Assembly: GCF_003265705.1 (NCBI RefSeq) | Contig: NW_020312817.1 | Location: 32,947,820 to 33,011,819, forward strand | Origin: Callorhinus ursinus | Taxonomy: Eukaryota; Chordata; Mammalia; Carnivora; Otariidae | Reading direction: 5' to 3' | Length of the DNA stretch: 64,000 bases | Part shown: positions 40,916 to 53,930 of the stretch, in pieces | How the letters are laid out: each line of letters opens with the position of its first letter | Numbering within the stretch: position 1 is the first letter of the stretch | The notes under the pieces: model-generated | Database searches by the model: none | Told to the model about the DNA's origin: nothing | Seen by the model: only the letters and a program-made list of their open reading frames with translations | Translations under genes and position numbers: made by a program

Positions 40916-42855
40916 TTTGCAGAACAAACAGAAGTCTCTGGAGGTCAGGGCCTTCAAGAGATGTGGTCTAGGCTGGTTGATGTTTTATGGCTGCATGGTT
41001 TCAGCCCACTTTGGTTTTATGAAGTGAGAGGAGAAGAAAATGTTCTGTTTGGATTGCTCTGTGTTCTGATTGCCTCCCTGAGTTATTGTGATGGCCTTCT
41101 GGTCTCAAGTTTTATGGCACCAAATGAAAACTGTTTATTTTACCCAGGCTTCAATATCTGACAGAGGCAAATCATCCAATCTTGCATCCTGGATGAGGTG
41201 TAAACAGAAGTGTGATACCTGAGGAACAAATTTAAAAACTAGTAATCATCACGGGAAACAATTTTTTATAAGCGCTTTCCTGTTTATGCCACTTGATTGC
41301 ATTAACACTGGCACTGCCTACCTAAATGAGACTCTATAAGGTGATTTTTCTTTTCTTTTTTTACTGTTCAACACATTCAGAAGATAAATGCCAGAAGGAA
41401 ATATGTATCAAATTCCAAGTTACTTAGTGTTACTTCTATGATTTTGGAAATCAGCACAACTATATGTTTTGTGCATGGTTAGGCCTAATTCAATAAGAAA
41501 CCAAAGAAAATATTTTTTCAGTACACCCTAGGAAAAGGCAGATCAGTAGATGGAATGTTTATAAACTCATTCTAATTATTTTTCCTTTGGAGTTGATACT
41601 ATAATTTATTTAAATACAAGTTTTAATTCTACCAGTGCAACATTTGACAAGAACAGTGATACAACTCAAGCTATTAATTTTTCAGAGTTTATTTTGGATA
41701 TTTCTAAATAATAGCTTCAATGAAAATGACCAATTGTGATCTTTATTGCTGAGCCTTGATGAGATAATAGAGCATGCTCTCCTACAAGGACTTCAAGGCA
41801 CAAGAGAAAAAAAGGCTTTAGGAAAAAGATGGGCTTTAAGGTTTCTAATGATCACTTAGGAGAGTCCCATGTTTTATATAAAGAGTCTCAGGTCACATAA
41901 AGCCCATGATACACAATGTCAGCCATGAGTCAATTGGTTCTATTTATATAAATGATAATATTCCCAATTAGACATTTTCTACAGAAGAGATTCACAATCT
42001 TGTAAGAAACTTTACCTAAAATAATGGACGTACTCTAATCTTCCTCTCTAGGCTTCCTTTGTTATAGAGATTATGGTTATTTTTTGAGTATACAAATTAA
42101 AATGTTTATCTAGAGGTATGTAAAGTTAAATTTTCCCCCAAGCATCATTAATGACATACTCTGGGTCCAAGTTCTGCTCTTAAACCAGATCTTTGAGTCA
42201 TGAGCTTTGCCAGTTTTTCTTGCTCTGCCTTTTTTTTGATGCCTGTATGCTAAGAAATGGATTCCCTAAATGTTGGTAAAGTCTGATAACCCTGTTTCTT
42301 TATCTCTTCAGCCCTGATCAGAACGAGTTAGTCTTTTGAACAACAATACAACATCATGGTTAGAGTTAGAGTTAAGAGAATATATACTTTGCCCTTCTAT
42401 TCTTAAAATTAATTTCCTACCACAGAGAACCTTGGCAACAAATGTCTTGCTTTCTACAGTATTGATCATAAACACATCTCTGCCTTGGCCATCACTCATA
42501 ACAGTCATTATTAGGAGATAGTCACAGAACTAAATAAAAGATAGCCTCTTAAACTTGGATTTCCTTTCGTCTTGAGTCTATTCTCCCCTTACGAATGTCA
42601 GGTTCTTTCCCTGACTCCTCTCCTACAACCTTCTTGCTACTATACTTGGATATTTTTAGTAAATGAGAAAATAGTGGATAATAGCAAACTGAACTCTCAA
42701 AATATGGCTGGTTCAGCTGCTAAAATGGGAAGAAGATAAAAAAAAACTTAAAAGGAAGTAATCTCATAGCACATTGTTTCTGGAGTCATGGTGGTTTCCC
42801 AATTATCAATTGAGTGGTATCCCATTTACCAATAGATACCGTTCAGTAGTATCTT
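40916..42855. other. Repeat-poor intergenic stretch (1.9 kb)
   Basis: No SINE, LINE or DNA transposon is recognised. Small open frames here (up to 66 codons) look like chance. Confidence 0.5.
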
Positions 42856-42859
42856 GAAA

Positions 42860-43045
42860 ACTCCCTGTGTGCTGGGAACTATGCTAATCCCTCTTCATTT
42901 ACATTATTTCACTTATTACTCCCAATAACTCTGATCACAGAGTTATTGGGTATTATTATTAGCCTCATCTTACAAATCAGGAAACTGAGGCACAGAGTGG
43001 TTAAGTGACTTCCCCAAAGACAACACTGCTAAAGGGCAGAACTTA
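42860..43045 (+). repeat. MIR SINE
   Basis: CCCTGTGTGCTGGGAACTAT, CAGGAAACTGAGGCACAGAG and TTAAGTGACTTCCCCAAAGA are clear MIR blocks. Confidence 0.88.
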
Positions 43046-43490
43046 GAATAGAATTTTTGCTGCACGACCTCAATACCCAGATTCTTATCAGCTTTCTCCA
43101 TCAAGAAATGTGCAGTAGATGCTTCAAGTAATTGTGCAGTAAATGTTGACTAATATTCACAGTTGCATTGAGACATTTTACCAGCCCATATCTCTACATT
43201 CATTTAAATTAGCACCAAAGATCTGTGCATTTCACTGTCACATTCAAATGTCTTTTCTTAAGGCACTGATTTTCATCTTATTTATTTTGCCCTTATGTTT
43301 GTTTATTCTCTACTATTGTGATTAGGGTTATATTTTGGGCAGCTGTGTTATTGTGCAAGGCGTGTGGAATTAGAGCTTTATAATAATGAATATGATGCAC
43401 TGTGTGGAAGATGTGCAGACCCTCTTCTCTGGGATGATGCTCTTTGTATCAGTGGTTGAACTAGTTAATTTTGTTTAAACCTTTTATAGC

Positions 43491-43700
43491 ATGTGCTGGC
43501 AAAGTTTCCTAAAGGACAGAGGGTAAATATTTAAGGTTTTGCAGGCTATACAGTCTCTGTCATAACTACTTAGCTCTGCTTTTGTAACATAGGAACAGCC
43601 ATAGATGATATAGAAATGAATGCGTGTAGCTGTGTTCCTCTAAAATTTTATTTACAAAAATAGGTGGCCAGTCTGCAAGCCATGATTTGCTGATCCATGT
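43491..43700 (+). mobile_element. hAT-type element, same family as 20,848 and 61,872
   Basis: Order AGGGTAAATATTTAAGGTTT, GCAGGCTATACAGTCTCTGT, GTGTAGCTGTGTTCC and ATTTTATTTACAAAAATAGG matches the family of non-autonomous DNA transposons seen twice more in this window. Confidence 0.75.
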
Positions 43701-43849
43701 TCTATTTATTACTTTATCTACCTGACCTATCAATTTCTATAGGGTGTGATAAAATTTCCAAATAAATTCATCTTTTATTCTTGATTTATCTCCTTAAAAA
43801 CCTGTCCATTATTACTTTACAATTTAGAAGAGTAGCAGAAAATCGAGGT

Positions 43850-44045
43850 TGAGAATGTCAACTCTGAGTCAGACGGCCTGAGTGTGTTCTGTGGACAGGT
43901 CTTAACCCTCTGTGCCTCTGTCCCTTCTCTGCCAAATGGGGCATAAGAATGATATTTACCCCAAAGGGTTGTTGAGGATTAGATGAATTAATACATCTAA
44001 TGCTCTCCAATAGTGCTTCAAATATGATAAGCACTAAATGAAGGA
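43850..44045 (+). repeat. MIR SINE
   Basis: GAGTCAGACGGCCTGAGTGT, CTGCCAAATGGGGCATAAGA and AAAGGGTTGTTGAGGATTAG are MIR patterns. Confidence 0.8.
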
Positions 44046-44379
44046 ATATAATCATTGTACCTTTTTGGTTTATATTCTTTTAATCTATATATCATATTCA
44101 TATTTTCTCCTGCTATTTTTGGCCTTGAATTTACTTTCATCTGACATTAAAATTTCTTCTCTGTTTTTTTGGTCATGCTTACCTATTATATCTTTTCCTC
44201 CCTTTATTTTCAACTTTTCTGTATTTAAGTGTATCTCTGTAAACAACGTATTTTTGCATCTTTTTGTTTTTATGCCAATCTGATACTCTATTTCTCTTTG
44301 TTAGTTTTAACCATTTACATTTATTTTAGTTATGGTCATATTTAGAGTTATTGAGACCATCTCATCAAATGATCTCTCT

Positions 44380-44807
44380 CTTTTTTTTAGATTATTATTA
44401 TTTTTTATTATGTTATGTTAACCACCATACATTACATCATTAGTTTTTGATGTATTGTTCCATGATTCATTGTTTGCATATAACACCCAGTGCTCCATGC
44501 AATACGTGTCCTCTTTAATACCCATCACCAGGCTAGCCCATCCCCCCACCCCCCTCCCCTCTAGAACCTTCAGTTTGTTTCTCAGGGTCCATAGTCTCTC
44601 ATGGTTCATCTCCCCCTCTGATTTCCCCCTCTTCATTTTTCCCTTCCTACTATCTTCTTTTTTTTTTTTTTTTAACATATAATGTATTATTTGTTTCAGA
44701 GGTACAGGTCTGTGATTCATCATCTTACACAATTCACAGCGCTCACCATAGCACATACCCTCCCCGATGTCTATCACCCAGCCACCCCATCCCTCCAACC
44801 CCCTACC
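44380..44807 (-). mobile_element. L1 3'UTR copy (both 3'UTR units, no coding)
   Basis: Truncated L1 of about 430 bp with the same two-unit 3'UTR as copy B, including the internal A-run (T-run at 44,657-44,673). The 12-bp duplication CAAATGATCTCT is at 44,367 and 44,808. Confidence 0.93.
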
Positions 44808-44866
44808 CAAATGATCTCTTTATCATACTTTCATTTGACTGATATTTTTCTCTTTTCCTTCTTTCC

Positions 44867-45072
44867 TTTTTTTTTTTACATTTTTAAAAAAGATTTTATT
44901 TATTTATTTGACAGAGAGAGAGCACAAGCAGGGGGAGTGGCAGGCAGAGGGAGAGGGAGAAGCAGGCTCCCCACCGAGCAGGGAGCCTGAAGCGGGGCTC
45001 AATCCCAGAACCCTGGGATCATCACTTGAGCTGAATGTAGACACTTAACTGAGTGAGCCATGCAGGCACCCC
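44867..45072 (-). mobile_element. SINEC
   Basis: GATTTTATTTATTTATTTGACAG at left, degraded head GAGCCATGCAGGCACCCC at right. It is flanked by similar TTTTCCTTCTTTCC and TTTCTCCTTCTTTCC. Confidence 0.93.
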
Positions 45073-45234
45073 TTTTCTCCTTCTTTCCAATGAATAAATG
45101 AAATATTCTTATACTGGTTAGATAGCTACATTTTTTGTTTTTGTTTATCTGACGGTTACCTAAACCTTATTAAGATCTACTCTTATGTTTGTTTTTTCTT
45201 TCATAGTTCTTGACTTTATCACTATTTGTATCTT

Positions 45235-45370
45235 CCCCTTGAAGACTATACTCTGAACCAGATGGCCTGAGTTTGAATCTTGGCCCTGCTTTTTACTGGT
45301 TTATGTCCTTGTACAAGTTTCTTAGCCTCTCTCTGACTCAGTTTCCTCACTTGTAAAATGGAGTCTTACT
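45235..45370 (+). repeat. MIR SINE fragment
   Basis: GATGGCCTGAGTTTGAATCT, TTCTTAGCCTCTCTCTGACTC and CTCACTTGTAAAATGGAGTC follow the MIR order. Confidence 0.8.
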
Positions 45371-45399
45371 TCTTTCTGACTACAACCTTTATTCCCCTC

Positions 45400-46990
45400 T
45401 TTCCTGAAGAAAGACCATTTAGTATCATCCTATTTTAGTTCTGGATTATTAGGTGTATTAATTTTCCCCTTCCTGTTTCAGACAAAAGAAGTTTTATTGA
45501 ATTATTTGCTTACCCTGATTTCCTTAATATCTGACTTTATTTTTTTTCGTCCTATTAAAATACTTTTTCTAAGAATGTTTTCACAGCAAGTCTTTGTGTG
45601 GTAAACCTTCTGAGGCTTTGCATGCAAAGAATATTCTTATTGCCTTCCCCTATTTAAGTGTGCTTTACAGGACTTAAAATATTAAGCTTAATGTTTTCTC
45701 TTGAAATACTTTAAAAATATTTTTCCATTGTCTCAAGTGTAGTTGTTGAGAGAAGGAATAATCTGAATTTTATTCTTTGTAGTTGAATTATTCTTTCTTT
45801 CTAGAGGCTTTTAGAATTTTCCCTTAGACTTTGAAGTCCTTTAGTTTTTCCCCATTGATATCTGGATTTTGAATTTTCTTTTCCTTTTCTCTCTTCCCTT
45901 TGGCTCTTGACACTATGTGTCTTCTTAATCTGAGGTCTTTCATCTTTGCTTCTGGGAAACTATCAATCATTAATTCTTTGAATATTTACTTCCTTTTGTT
46001 TATTCTCCCATCATACTACTAAGCAGATGGTGACACTTTATTTTCTTATCTCTTATGTAGACTCATAATATTCCACATATATTCTGTTAATCCATCCCTG
46101 AATCCTTCTGGAATGGTTCTTTGACTTGGTCTTCCAGCTCACTAAATTAGTTTTCCACTTCATCCATACTGTATTTCATGATTCTTCATTGGCTCTTCTT
46201 TAAAATTTTTATTTCTGTATCATGTAACCAATACTTGATCGTATGCCTACTTTAAATTCTTTTTTTTTTTAAGGTTTATCTACTTATTGAGAGAGAGAGC
46301 GAGAGCATGGTGGGGGGGGCAGAGGGAGAGAGAGAATCTCAAACGAACTCCCTGCTGAGTGCAGAGCCCAGTGTGCCCTGATCTCACCACCCTGAGATCA
46401 TGACCTGAGCCAAAACCAAGAGTAGGACACCCAACTGATTGTGCCACGCAGGCGCCCCTGCCTCCTTTAAATTCTTCATCTACTCCTTCATTAACTCAGC
46501 TTTGTTTGCTTTTTGCTATTGTTTGTTGTCTTTTGTTGTATAGCATTTATGTCCTTCATATGCTTGTATTACCTGGGGTATTTGCTACCTTAACTTTTAA
46601 TGAGTATTCAGGGAGAGGAGTCTGACACTCAGGCCCTGGTTTGTAAACCTCCTGGTGAGACCACCATTTCCTCCCCACTCATGGTCATAATCACTTTCAG
46701 TGTCTCCAGGGGTCTCTTAGGAGGTTTATTTTAGTTTTTTAAATGCATCTTATTTCTTCTTGTTTGTTTTTTGCTTTGTTTTGCTTGTTTTTGCTCTATT
46801 TTGCTTTTGCTTCTTTAGGGTAGGCGTCAGTAGAGGGAGCTAGCAGCCTGGGCTAGTTCAATGTCATGTCACAAGTGTACATTCTTTATAATATTGGCAG
46901 TTCTCAAACTGTATCATAATGTTTGAGAAGGCCAATGTATACCATGGCTCCTTCCCAAATTTCAGTGATTTTAGTAATTATAGTAATTTC
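45400..46990 (-). mobile_element. Ancient L1 (HAL1/L1M-like), antisense, split by a SINEC
   Basis: Reads like the antisense of old L1 ORF1 and nearby sequence: TTTTCCATTGTCTCAAGTGTAG (45,722), TTCTGGGAAACTATCAATC (45,950) and TGACTTGGTCTTCCAGCTCAC (46,122). A SINEC interrupts it at 46,262. No frame is preserved. Boundaries are approximate. Confidence 0.55.
46262..46459 (-). mobile_element. SINEC (older subfamily)
   Basis: Flanked by GCCTACTTTAAATTCTT and GCCTCCTTTAAATTCTT. The head is degraded (GTGCCACGCAGGCGCCCC) and the body carries AGAATCTCAAACGAACTCCC. Confidence 0.95.
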
Positions 46991-48069
46991 AATAATTAAT
47001 CTTCTGGTGATTACTATATAATTGACTTAGCAGTACCAATCACTGTCTCTGGTGACTGCTGACATGGAAAGAATGGTGTGCCTGTAGTATATGGACTTGG
47101 CTCAGCTTCTCTTTTCGTGATGGGCCCAAAAGGGCCGACACTCTACTTTCAAGGGTATAATTCATGTGCTTGAATGATGATTCTCTGGTTCTACCTCTAG
47201 TAATCCTTACCAGTCTTGATGATTTACTTTCACAGGAAAGTCACATCTTAAAATTTATGTTATTTTAATAAAAAGTTTAAATTGAATTTTACTTTCATTG
47301 ATTTCCACAAAGTTAAGCAATTCACTTCAGCATTATAAATCCTGCAAACCACACCAGATCTGTCAAGCAATAATGATGAAGATCAGTATTCTGCTCTTCC
47401 TTTTCTTTCCATTTTCATGTGACTTTCTACTTTTGTAAGTCTTCTTGTGGGGAGGTTTGCCTGAGAGTTCCATAGGGCATCTTACCACTAGCTTTCTGGA
47501 GCTCATATAATATTTATCTTCCATGAGGAAAAAAATTAGATTTAAGATGTAGGTTAAATTTAGTTTTTTTTTTTTTTAAAAGAAACTCCTGTTAAAGTTG
47601 TGAATGATAATTTAGTTGATAAAAAGAATTTGTGTTAAGTGCTAAAATTAATTACTGAGATGACATGTGAAATCTTTCTCTGGAGGTCTTTAAATATAGA
47701 ATATATTTTTACCTTTTTGAGGTGGCTAGTTTAGGGGTATTTTTAAAGATGGAGGGATTGAGATGGTATCTTTTCTAACTCTATTTGAGCCCTTTGAAAC
47801 TGCTAATTTTAGTTAAAAAATGCACCTTCTTAAAAAGTGCTTTTGTGCAACTGATATTTTTCAAGGGATGTGGGTGAAGACAGACATAGAGCCTTGAAGG
47901 AATTATATTTCATCTGAAACTTTGTATTAACCAATTCTTCTTCCCTATCTCTTCCAATCATGTGTATCTGCTCCTACTGCTCTTTGTTTTTGTCCTAATA
48001 ATTCCCAGAAATAGCTGAGACATTCTCCTTCTCCCTAACCCTGTAGAGGTTTTATAGTTTTAAGATTTG

Positions 48070-48114
<45 letters not shown>

Positions 48115-48853
48115 TATATAAAGATTTGCCTGATATATGTGCACTCCCTTCTTCTGTCCCTAACCTCTCTTCAAACAAATATGTTACCAGTGGCCTAGAC
48201 TAGAAAAATAAATATTCCTACAATGGTGGGCTGACTTTTCCCTAGCTTTCTCAATCATTGTAATATTCTTGACCACTCTCTGCTCCTTCATATATTTCTT
48301 TGGGGGAGGGGGGATAGTTAATTATTTGCCTGGTAAACTTGGGTAAACTTGGGAACAGAAAGTGACCACTTCCCTTCCCCTCCCCTTTCTTATGAGATCA
48401 AGTTGCTCCAAGGAAGAATGCATTTTGTTCTGCTTCTCCCTGCTGCAAAATTTACAGGGTGGCTTGCCTCCATCTCTGTCCAGGAGAGGCCTGTGATTGT
48501 TTCAGCACCTCCTGTGACTAGCTGAGGAGGGCTTTCTAATTCTGAGCTTCTGTCCACTTAATGAAATTATTGAATGTTTAGATTTAAATCTACCATTTTG
48601 TTTTGTGCCTTCTATTTGTCCCACTTATTCTTTCTTTTTTTTTCTTTGCTTTTTGCCTTCTTTTGAATTTAATTATGATTCCATCTTTTAAAGATCTATT
48701 ATTTAAAAAATTATACATTTTATTGTATTCTGTTAGGGATTACCTTCAAAATTAGAAGTTACATTTATAATTACCAAAAATATTCATTAGTAATTTGTGA
48801 AAGTTTAAGTTCATCAAGATTTTTACCCTTCTCCCAGGTAATCCAAGAACCTT
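46991..48853. other. Intergenic, little recognised
   Basis: AT-rich sequence with a T-run at 47,562-47,577 and a TA tract at 48,069-48,120. I name no other element. Confidence 0.45.
48069..48120. repeat. Imperfect (TA)n microsatellite
   Basis: About 52 bp of TATATA broken by TGTA and TACA, preceded and followed by AAGATTTG, so the flanks also repeat. Confidence 0.95.
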
Positions 48854-48864
48854 AAGAGTTTTTT

Positions 48865-49071
48865 TTTTTTTTATTTTTTTAAGATTTTGTTTATTTATTT
48901 GACAGAGAGAGATATAGCAAGAGAGGGAACACAAACAGGGGGGAGTGGGAGAGGGAGAAGCAGGTTTCCTGCTGAGCAGAGAGAGCCCGATCCAGGGCTC
49001 CATCCCAGGACCCTGGGACCATGACCTGAGCCGAAGTCAGACGTTTAATGACTGAGCCACCCAGGCGCCCC
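48865..49071 (-). mobile_element. SINEC
   Basis: Long poly-T left end and head GAGCCACCCAGGCGCCCC at right. AAGAGTTTTTT occurs on both sides. Confidence 0.95.
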
Positions 49072-49189
49072 AAGAGTTTTTTAATTCCATTAATCACCCT
49101 CCCAATATGCTATTGTTTCCAGGTAATTTTGTTATTAATACTTTAAAAGTCACAAGACATTATTTTTATTTGATACAGCTAATATTCTT

Positions 49190-50080
49190 TCATATTTACC
49201 CCATATTTTTACCACCTTATTCATCCTTTATCCTTTGCTACATTTCAGATTCCATCTCAGATCATTTTTCTTTTGCATGAAGGATATTTTTTAGAATTTC
49301 CTTTAACATGGGTCTTCTGGTGATGACTTAGTATTTTTTCCTAATTTGAAAATGTTAGTATTTTGTCTTCATTTTTGAAAGGTATTTTCCCTCGATATGG
49401 AATTCCACACCCACACACTGAAGATTTCCATTGTTTCCTGGCTTCTATTGTTGCTATTGTGAAGTCAGTTATAACTCTAACTTTTGATGCTTTGAAGCTC
49501 TTTCTACTCTGGCTGCTTTTAAGATTTTCTCGTAGTCTTTGTTTTCTGCCTTTTTGATATGATGTGCCTAGGTGTAGATTTCTTTTTATGTATCCTGCTT
49601 GGGATTTATTTGTCTTCTTCAGTCTGTAGATGAATGTCTTTCATCACTGTGAAACTATTTTCAGCCACTCTCTTTTTTAGATAGCTATTGCCTCTGACAC
49701 ATCCTCTTTCTCCTCTTCTTTGGGAACGCCAACAAAACATACTTTCTCAACATATCCTCCAGGTACCTTTTTTTTTTCTTTTCTGAGTTTTTTGTGCTAT
49801 ATTCTAGTTCCTTTTGACCTTTCAGTTGAACTTACAGTCTTCTAGTTGACTAATTTTCTGTGTGCAATGTATTATTCAGACCATCTGCTGAGTTCTCAAT
49901 TTTAAGAATTATATTTTTCAGTTCTAGACTTTTACTTGTTTTTCTTATTATCTGTTATTTTTATAGTTTTCAGTTTCAGCCTAAAATTTCAGTCTTGGCC
50001 TTATTTGTTTTAACATAATAAACAGTTTTTGTTTTTGTTGTTTTGCTTTTTTAGTAGTGTGCCTTATAATTTCAATACAT
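49190..50080 (-). mobile_element. Ancient L1 (HAL1/L1M-like), antisense, second block
   Basis: Antisense L1 text in the usual order: GGGTCTTCTGGTGATGACTTAG (49,312), TTTTAAGATTTTCTCGTAGTC (49,516), ATATGATGTGCCTAGGTGTAG (49,556) and GAATGTCTTTCATCACTGTG (49,632). All frames are lost. Confidence 0.6.
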
Positions 50081-50085
50081 CATAT

Positions 50086-50356
50086 ACAGTTGACCCTTGA
50101 ACAATATGGATTTGAAACGCGTTGGTCCTCTTACATGTGGATTTTTTTTTGATACAGTACTGTAAATGTCTTTTCCTTATATATTTTTAAACAATATTTT
50201 CTTTAGCTTACTTTATGACTGTTTATGTTCTTGGTAAGGATTTTGGTCAACAGTAGGCTATTAGTAATTAAGTTATTGAGGAGTCAGAAGTTATACATGG
50301 ATTTTTGCTGCATGGGGGTGGTGCCCCTAACCCATGTTGTTCAAGGGTAACCTATG
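50086..50356. mobile_element. Tigger-like DNA transposon with inverted ends
   Basis: Left end CAGTTGACCCTTGAACAA is mirrored by TTGTTCAAGGGTAACC at the right end, with TA next to each end as expected for pogo/Tc1-type insertion. The inner part is AT-rich with no transposase frame. It sits inside the decayed L1 block. Confidence 0.82.
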
Positions 50357-51150
50357 TATGTGAGTCATTTCTGTTACTTACTATTTATACTGTTTTTTGC
50401 TTAGGGTGTTTATTTCCTTGTGTGCTTGGTTATCTTTAAGTCTGTGCTGAACATTGTTTTTAAAAGATATTTAGGGAAATATTTTGATGCCTAGGCTGAT
50501 GGTATCTTCTCCCAGAGGGGCTTTCATTTGGTTCAGCTAGGTGTTTTGGAGTGCTACCATTCTGGGACCTCTTATTCTTGATGCAAATTTTGAGATTCCT
50601 GGACATCCTGCTTATTAGAGACTAGATTACAAATCCCTGCTCAAGCTGATTTATTTTTAGTTCACATCTATCCTAAGGGCATGTTTTTCATATTCAGTTG
50701 AAAGTGGAAATTAACTTATCAGAGTCCCACCCCTTGGCAGTGTCCAGGCTTTGATTTCTGTCTCTTTTGCCTCAAGACGACTCCAAAATGCAAATGAGCT
50801 TCATAGTTTCTTTTCCATCACAGGCAAGTGCCTTTGGAAAAAATGCATCTTTGAGTGGCTGAGCTTACCTTTCTCAGTTCTTGTCTAGTCTTGGCCTAGC
50901 AAAACTACATAATTTTGTAAGTTATTTTATTTCATTGGTGCAGCTTTCTTAGTTGTCCTCAGTGAGAGGATTAGTTCAAATTACCTAGTCTGCTATTCCT
51001 TTTTTTCCTTGAGAACTCCCTGTCTACAGGGATCAGGAATGTTGGTCTGCTCTTGTTTATGACCTTAGCTTGGGAGTAAAGGCTCTTGTGAGGCTATTAA
51101 TTCTGCCACATGATTCTTAAATTGTATTTATCAGTTGATTATCTGATTAA
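50357..51150 (-). mobile_element. Probable continuation of the old antisense L1
   Basis: GTTTATTTCCTTGTGTGCTTG and TTTAAGTCTGTGCTGAACATT followed by a long 3' flank resembling old L1 antisense text. Weakly supported. Confidence 0.35.
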
Positions 51151-51369
51151 ATATGATGAGCTTTTTTGGGACTTCTCTGTGATATGTCCTAATCTATTTC
51201 CCTTTAGGCATTTGTTTCTGAAATAAAAACAGATTTCAAACTAGGTAAATTCTCACACAAAATGCTGTTAGTATGAATTTTTATAATAAAATGGACAGTC
51301 ATTGAAATATTTGAGAAGCCAAGAAAGGAGAAAAAGTGGTCAAGTAAGATGTGCTAAAATATTAAATGA

Positions 51370-51565
51370 GGGGCACCTGGGTGGCTCAGTTGTTAAGCGT
51401 CTGCCTTCGGCTCAGGTCATGATCCCAGGGTCCTGGGATCAAGCCCCGCATCGGGCTCCCTGCTCAGCGGGAAGCCTGCTTCTCCCTCTCCCACTCCCCC
51501 TGCTTGTGTTCCCTCTCTCGCTGTCTCTCTCTCTGTCAAATAAATAAATAAAATCTTTAAAAAGT
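51370..51565 (+). mobile_element. SINEC, young, consensus-like
   Basis: One of the cleanest copies: GGGGCACCTGGGTGGCTCAG to AAATAAATAAATAAAATC. ATATTAAATGA occurs at 51,359-51,369 and 51,566-51,576. Confidence 0.97.
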
Positions 51566-51576
51566 ATATTAAATGA

Positions 51577-53280
51577 TTTGGCAGGCAAGAGATCATTGGC
51601 TACCTGGCCAAGTGTAATTACTGGTGAGGTGGCAAGAAGAATGGATGGGAGCTGGGAGAGCAGAGAGAGCAAATGTAGCATGTTTTATGAAAAGGTTGTA
51701 GAGAAAAGAAGTGGGGCAATAGTTAGAAGAGTCATGGGAGCAAAAGATGACATAAAGATGAAAAAGATATCTATGCTGAGAAAAAAGAGCTCATATGAAA
51801 GGGAGAGGATGACGATGAAAGAGAGATAATTGATAATATTATGAAGTTAATCAATTTTCAGATGGCGGTGGGCTCAAGGGTAGAGGTGAGTTGATCCTCT
51901 GACCAGATTTTGAACACATCTTCCACTGAGTTTGTTTGCTTCAGGGTTAGGAGACTTTAGGATTGAATCTGAGTGTCAACGCTTAGAGTAAGTTTTCCTA
52001 TATAGACTCTTAAGATAAGCTAGACACCCTCCTGTATATGCTGCTTCCAATCTACTCTCTTAAGTTATTAAATCAATGAATTTTAATTTACTTACAGTTC
52101 TTGGCCCTTTTCTGGCCTAAAGGTGACAACCAGCTTCGCTCAAATAGCAAAGTACAAGTGTTTTTCTGGTAGTTAATCCTTTTTCGCTTATTTTCTTAGT
52201 TACTATCTGTGTTGTAGATAATTGAAGTTACCAGAAGTTAAGCTTTTTTTTTTTTTAACATTCCATAATAATTGCTTGTGCAAATGTATTGAGTAACGAC
52301 TGTGACATTTTTCTTTACAGCTCAATAGACTTTGATTAGATTCCACTAATGTTAATTGGACGCCTACTCCACACAAGCCACTGTGGGTGATACAAAAATG
52401 AATAACACACAGTCCTTGCCAAATGGGAACTTTCATTCTATACAACCACTTGGAGAAACTCCTATAACTCTTCCCTTTTATATTCCCTTCATGTAGGGGT
52501 GAAAGGTAGGTAGTAACAGATGGAACTTCTCATTTTATTCAGCTTGCAGTTTTGATAATCACCAAATGTGATAATTCTATTTTATGTTATAAATTATATC
52601 CAAGTCCTATTAAGCCATGTTTGACTCATTTTACACAGGTGGCAGTATTGTATAATAGGCCACCATATTAAAATGCAAATTTGGCTAAAAGATTGTATTT
52701 GCATATGGTATTCATTTTTTTAATGTTAAAAAAAACATTTAAAAGCCAGCCGGTTGAAGTTACTGAATCCTTTTAAAAAATTGCTCTAATCTCAAGGCAT
52801 GAGACAGTGAACTAAAATAAATGCTCTTAAATGATTCTACAATTTGCATATGCAACTGCAGATGTCAATTATACATCTTAGATTTAACACCATCAGATCT
52901 TGATTCCTGCCCATCCCAACCTGTTCCTCCAGTCATCTTCCCAATCTCAGGAAATAATATCTCCAATCTTCCCTTTCCACAGGCCAGAAACACTAGTGTC
53001 ATCTTTCTTCCAAATCCCGTATCCAATCCAATTGTAAATACTGTTGGCACTAACTTCAGAATATATCCAGAATCTGGCCAGTTTTTACCACCTGCCCCCA
53101 AGATGGTGATCTTTGTCCAAGTCATAATTACCTCTTGCCTGGCCAGTACATCTATATCTGTTTTATAAAGCAAACAAATAATTGCATGTTATAAAAAGTA
53201 TGAATATATTATGAGTTTAACTATTTTGTCTTTTAGTAGTTTTTTTGTTTCCAGTTTTTCAAAATTAAAAATAAATTGCA
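51577..53280. other. Intergenic, mostly unassigned
   Basis: Purine-rich text at 51,590-51,870 may be an old repeat. The stretch 52,360-52,450 (ACTGTGGGTGATACAAAAATG) resembles a dispersed repeat too. The 115-codon open frame at 52,821-53,168 has no recognisable similarity. Confidence 0.45.
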
Positions 53281-53575
53281 TTGAAATAAGCCAGTCACAA
53301 AATGATAAATGCTGTATGATTCCACTTATATGAGGAACCCAGAATCATCATATTCGTGGAGAGAGAAAGCAGAATGATGGTTACTACAGGCTGGGGGAAA
53401 AGGTGCATGGGAGTGTTGGTTGATAGGTACAAAATTTCCATTTTGCAAGATGATGAGTTTTGGTGATTGGATGCATGTCAGTGTGGATGTACTTAATAAT
53501 GCTGAACTGTACACTTAAAAATGGTGAAGATAGTAAATTTTGTTATGTGTAGTTTACTACAATTTTTAAAAAGGT
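53281..53575 (+). mobile_element. Ancient L1 3'UTR
   Basis: AAATGCTGTATGATTCCACTT, CAGAATGATGGTTACTACAG and AACTGTACACTTAAAAATGG are characteristic of old L1 3' ends in placental mammals. Confidence 0.85.
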
Positions 53576-53639
53576 AAAAAAAATAGCAATAGGAAAAAAT
53601 TCTAAAACTCAGAAACTATAAAAGAGACTCTAAACAAGT

Positions 53640-53915
53640 TTAACCACATAAAAATGGAAAACCTCTCTAATAACTAGTGAAAGGCAAATTGTTTAACTGA
53701 GATATTATCCTCTCACTCACTGTTCGGTAAAGTTGACAATACCTGATGTTGGCAAGAGAACAGGGAAATAGGCATTCTCAAACCCTGTTGGTGGAGAGCC
53801 CATTAGTAAGACCATTTTAGTGGGATATTAGTTCACTGATATAAAAATTTAAATGTGTATACTCTTAGACTCAGCAAATTCACTTCTAGTCTATAGAAAT
53901 ATATAAAAATCATGT
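53640..53915 (+). mobile_element. Decayed L1 ORF2 3' part
   Basis: ACTAGTGAAAGGCAAATTGT, GATATTATCCTCTCACTCAC and CCTGTTGGTGGAGAGCCC follow the C-terminal ORF2 region of old L1 (compare the Trp/Cys region in copy A). The frame is destroyed. Confidence 0.6.
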
Positions 53916-53930
53916 AAAAGACATTAATTG

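Noticed and set aside
44418..44810. 130-codon open frame on the minus strand
   Set aside because: It lies in the G-rich L1 3'UTR, and a related frame occurs in the 53,931 copy; not a protein gene.
52821..53173. Open frames of 115 (plus) and 102 (minus) codons
   Set aside because: They overlap on opposite strands, have no recognisable similarity and no promoter or splice context.
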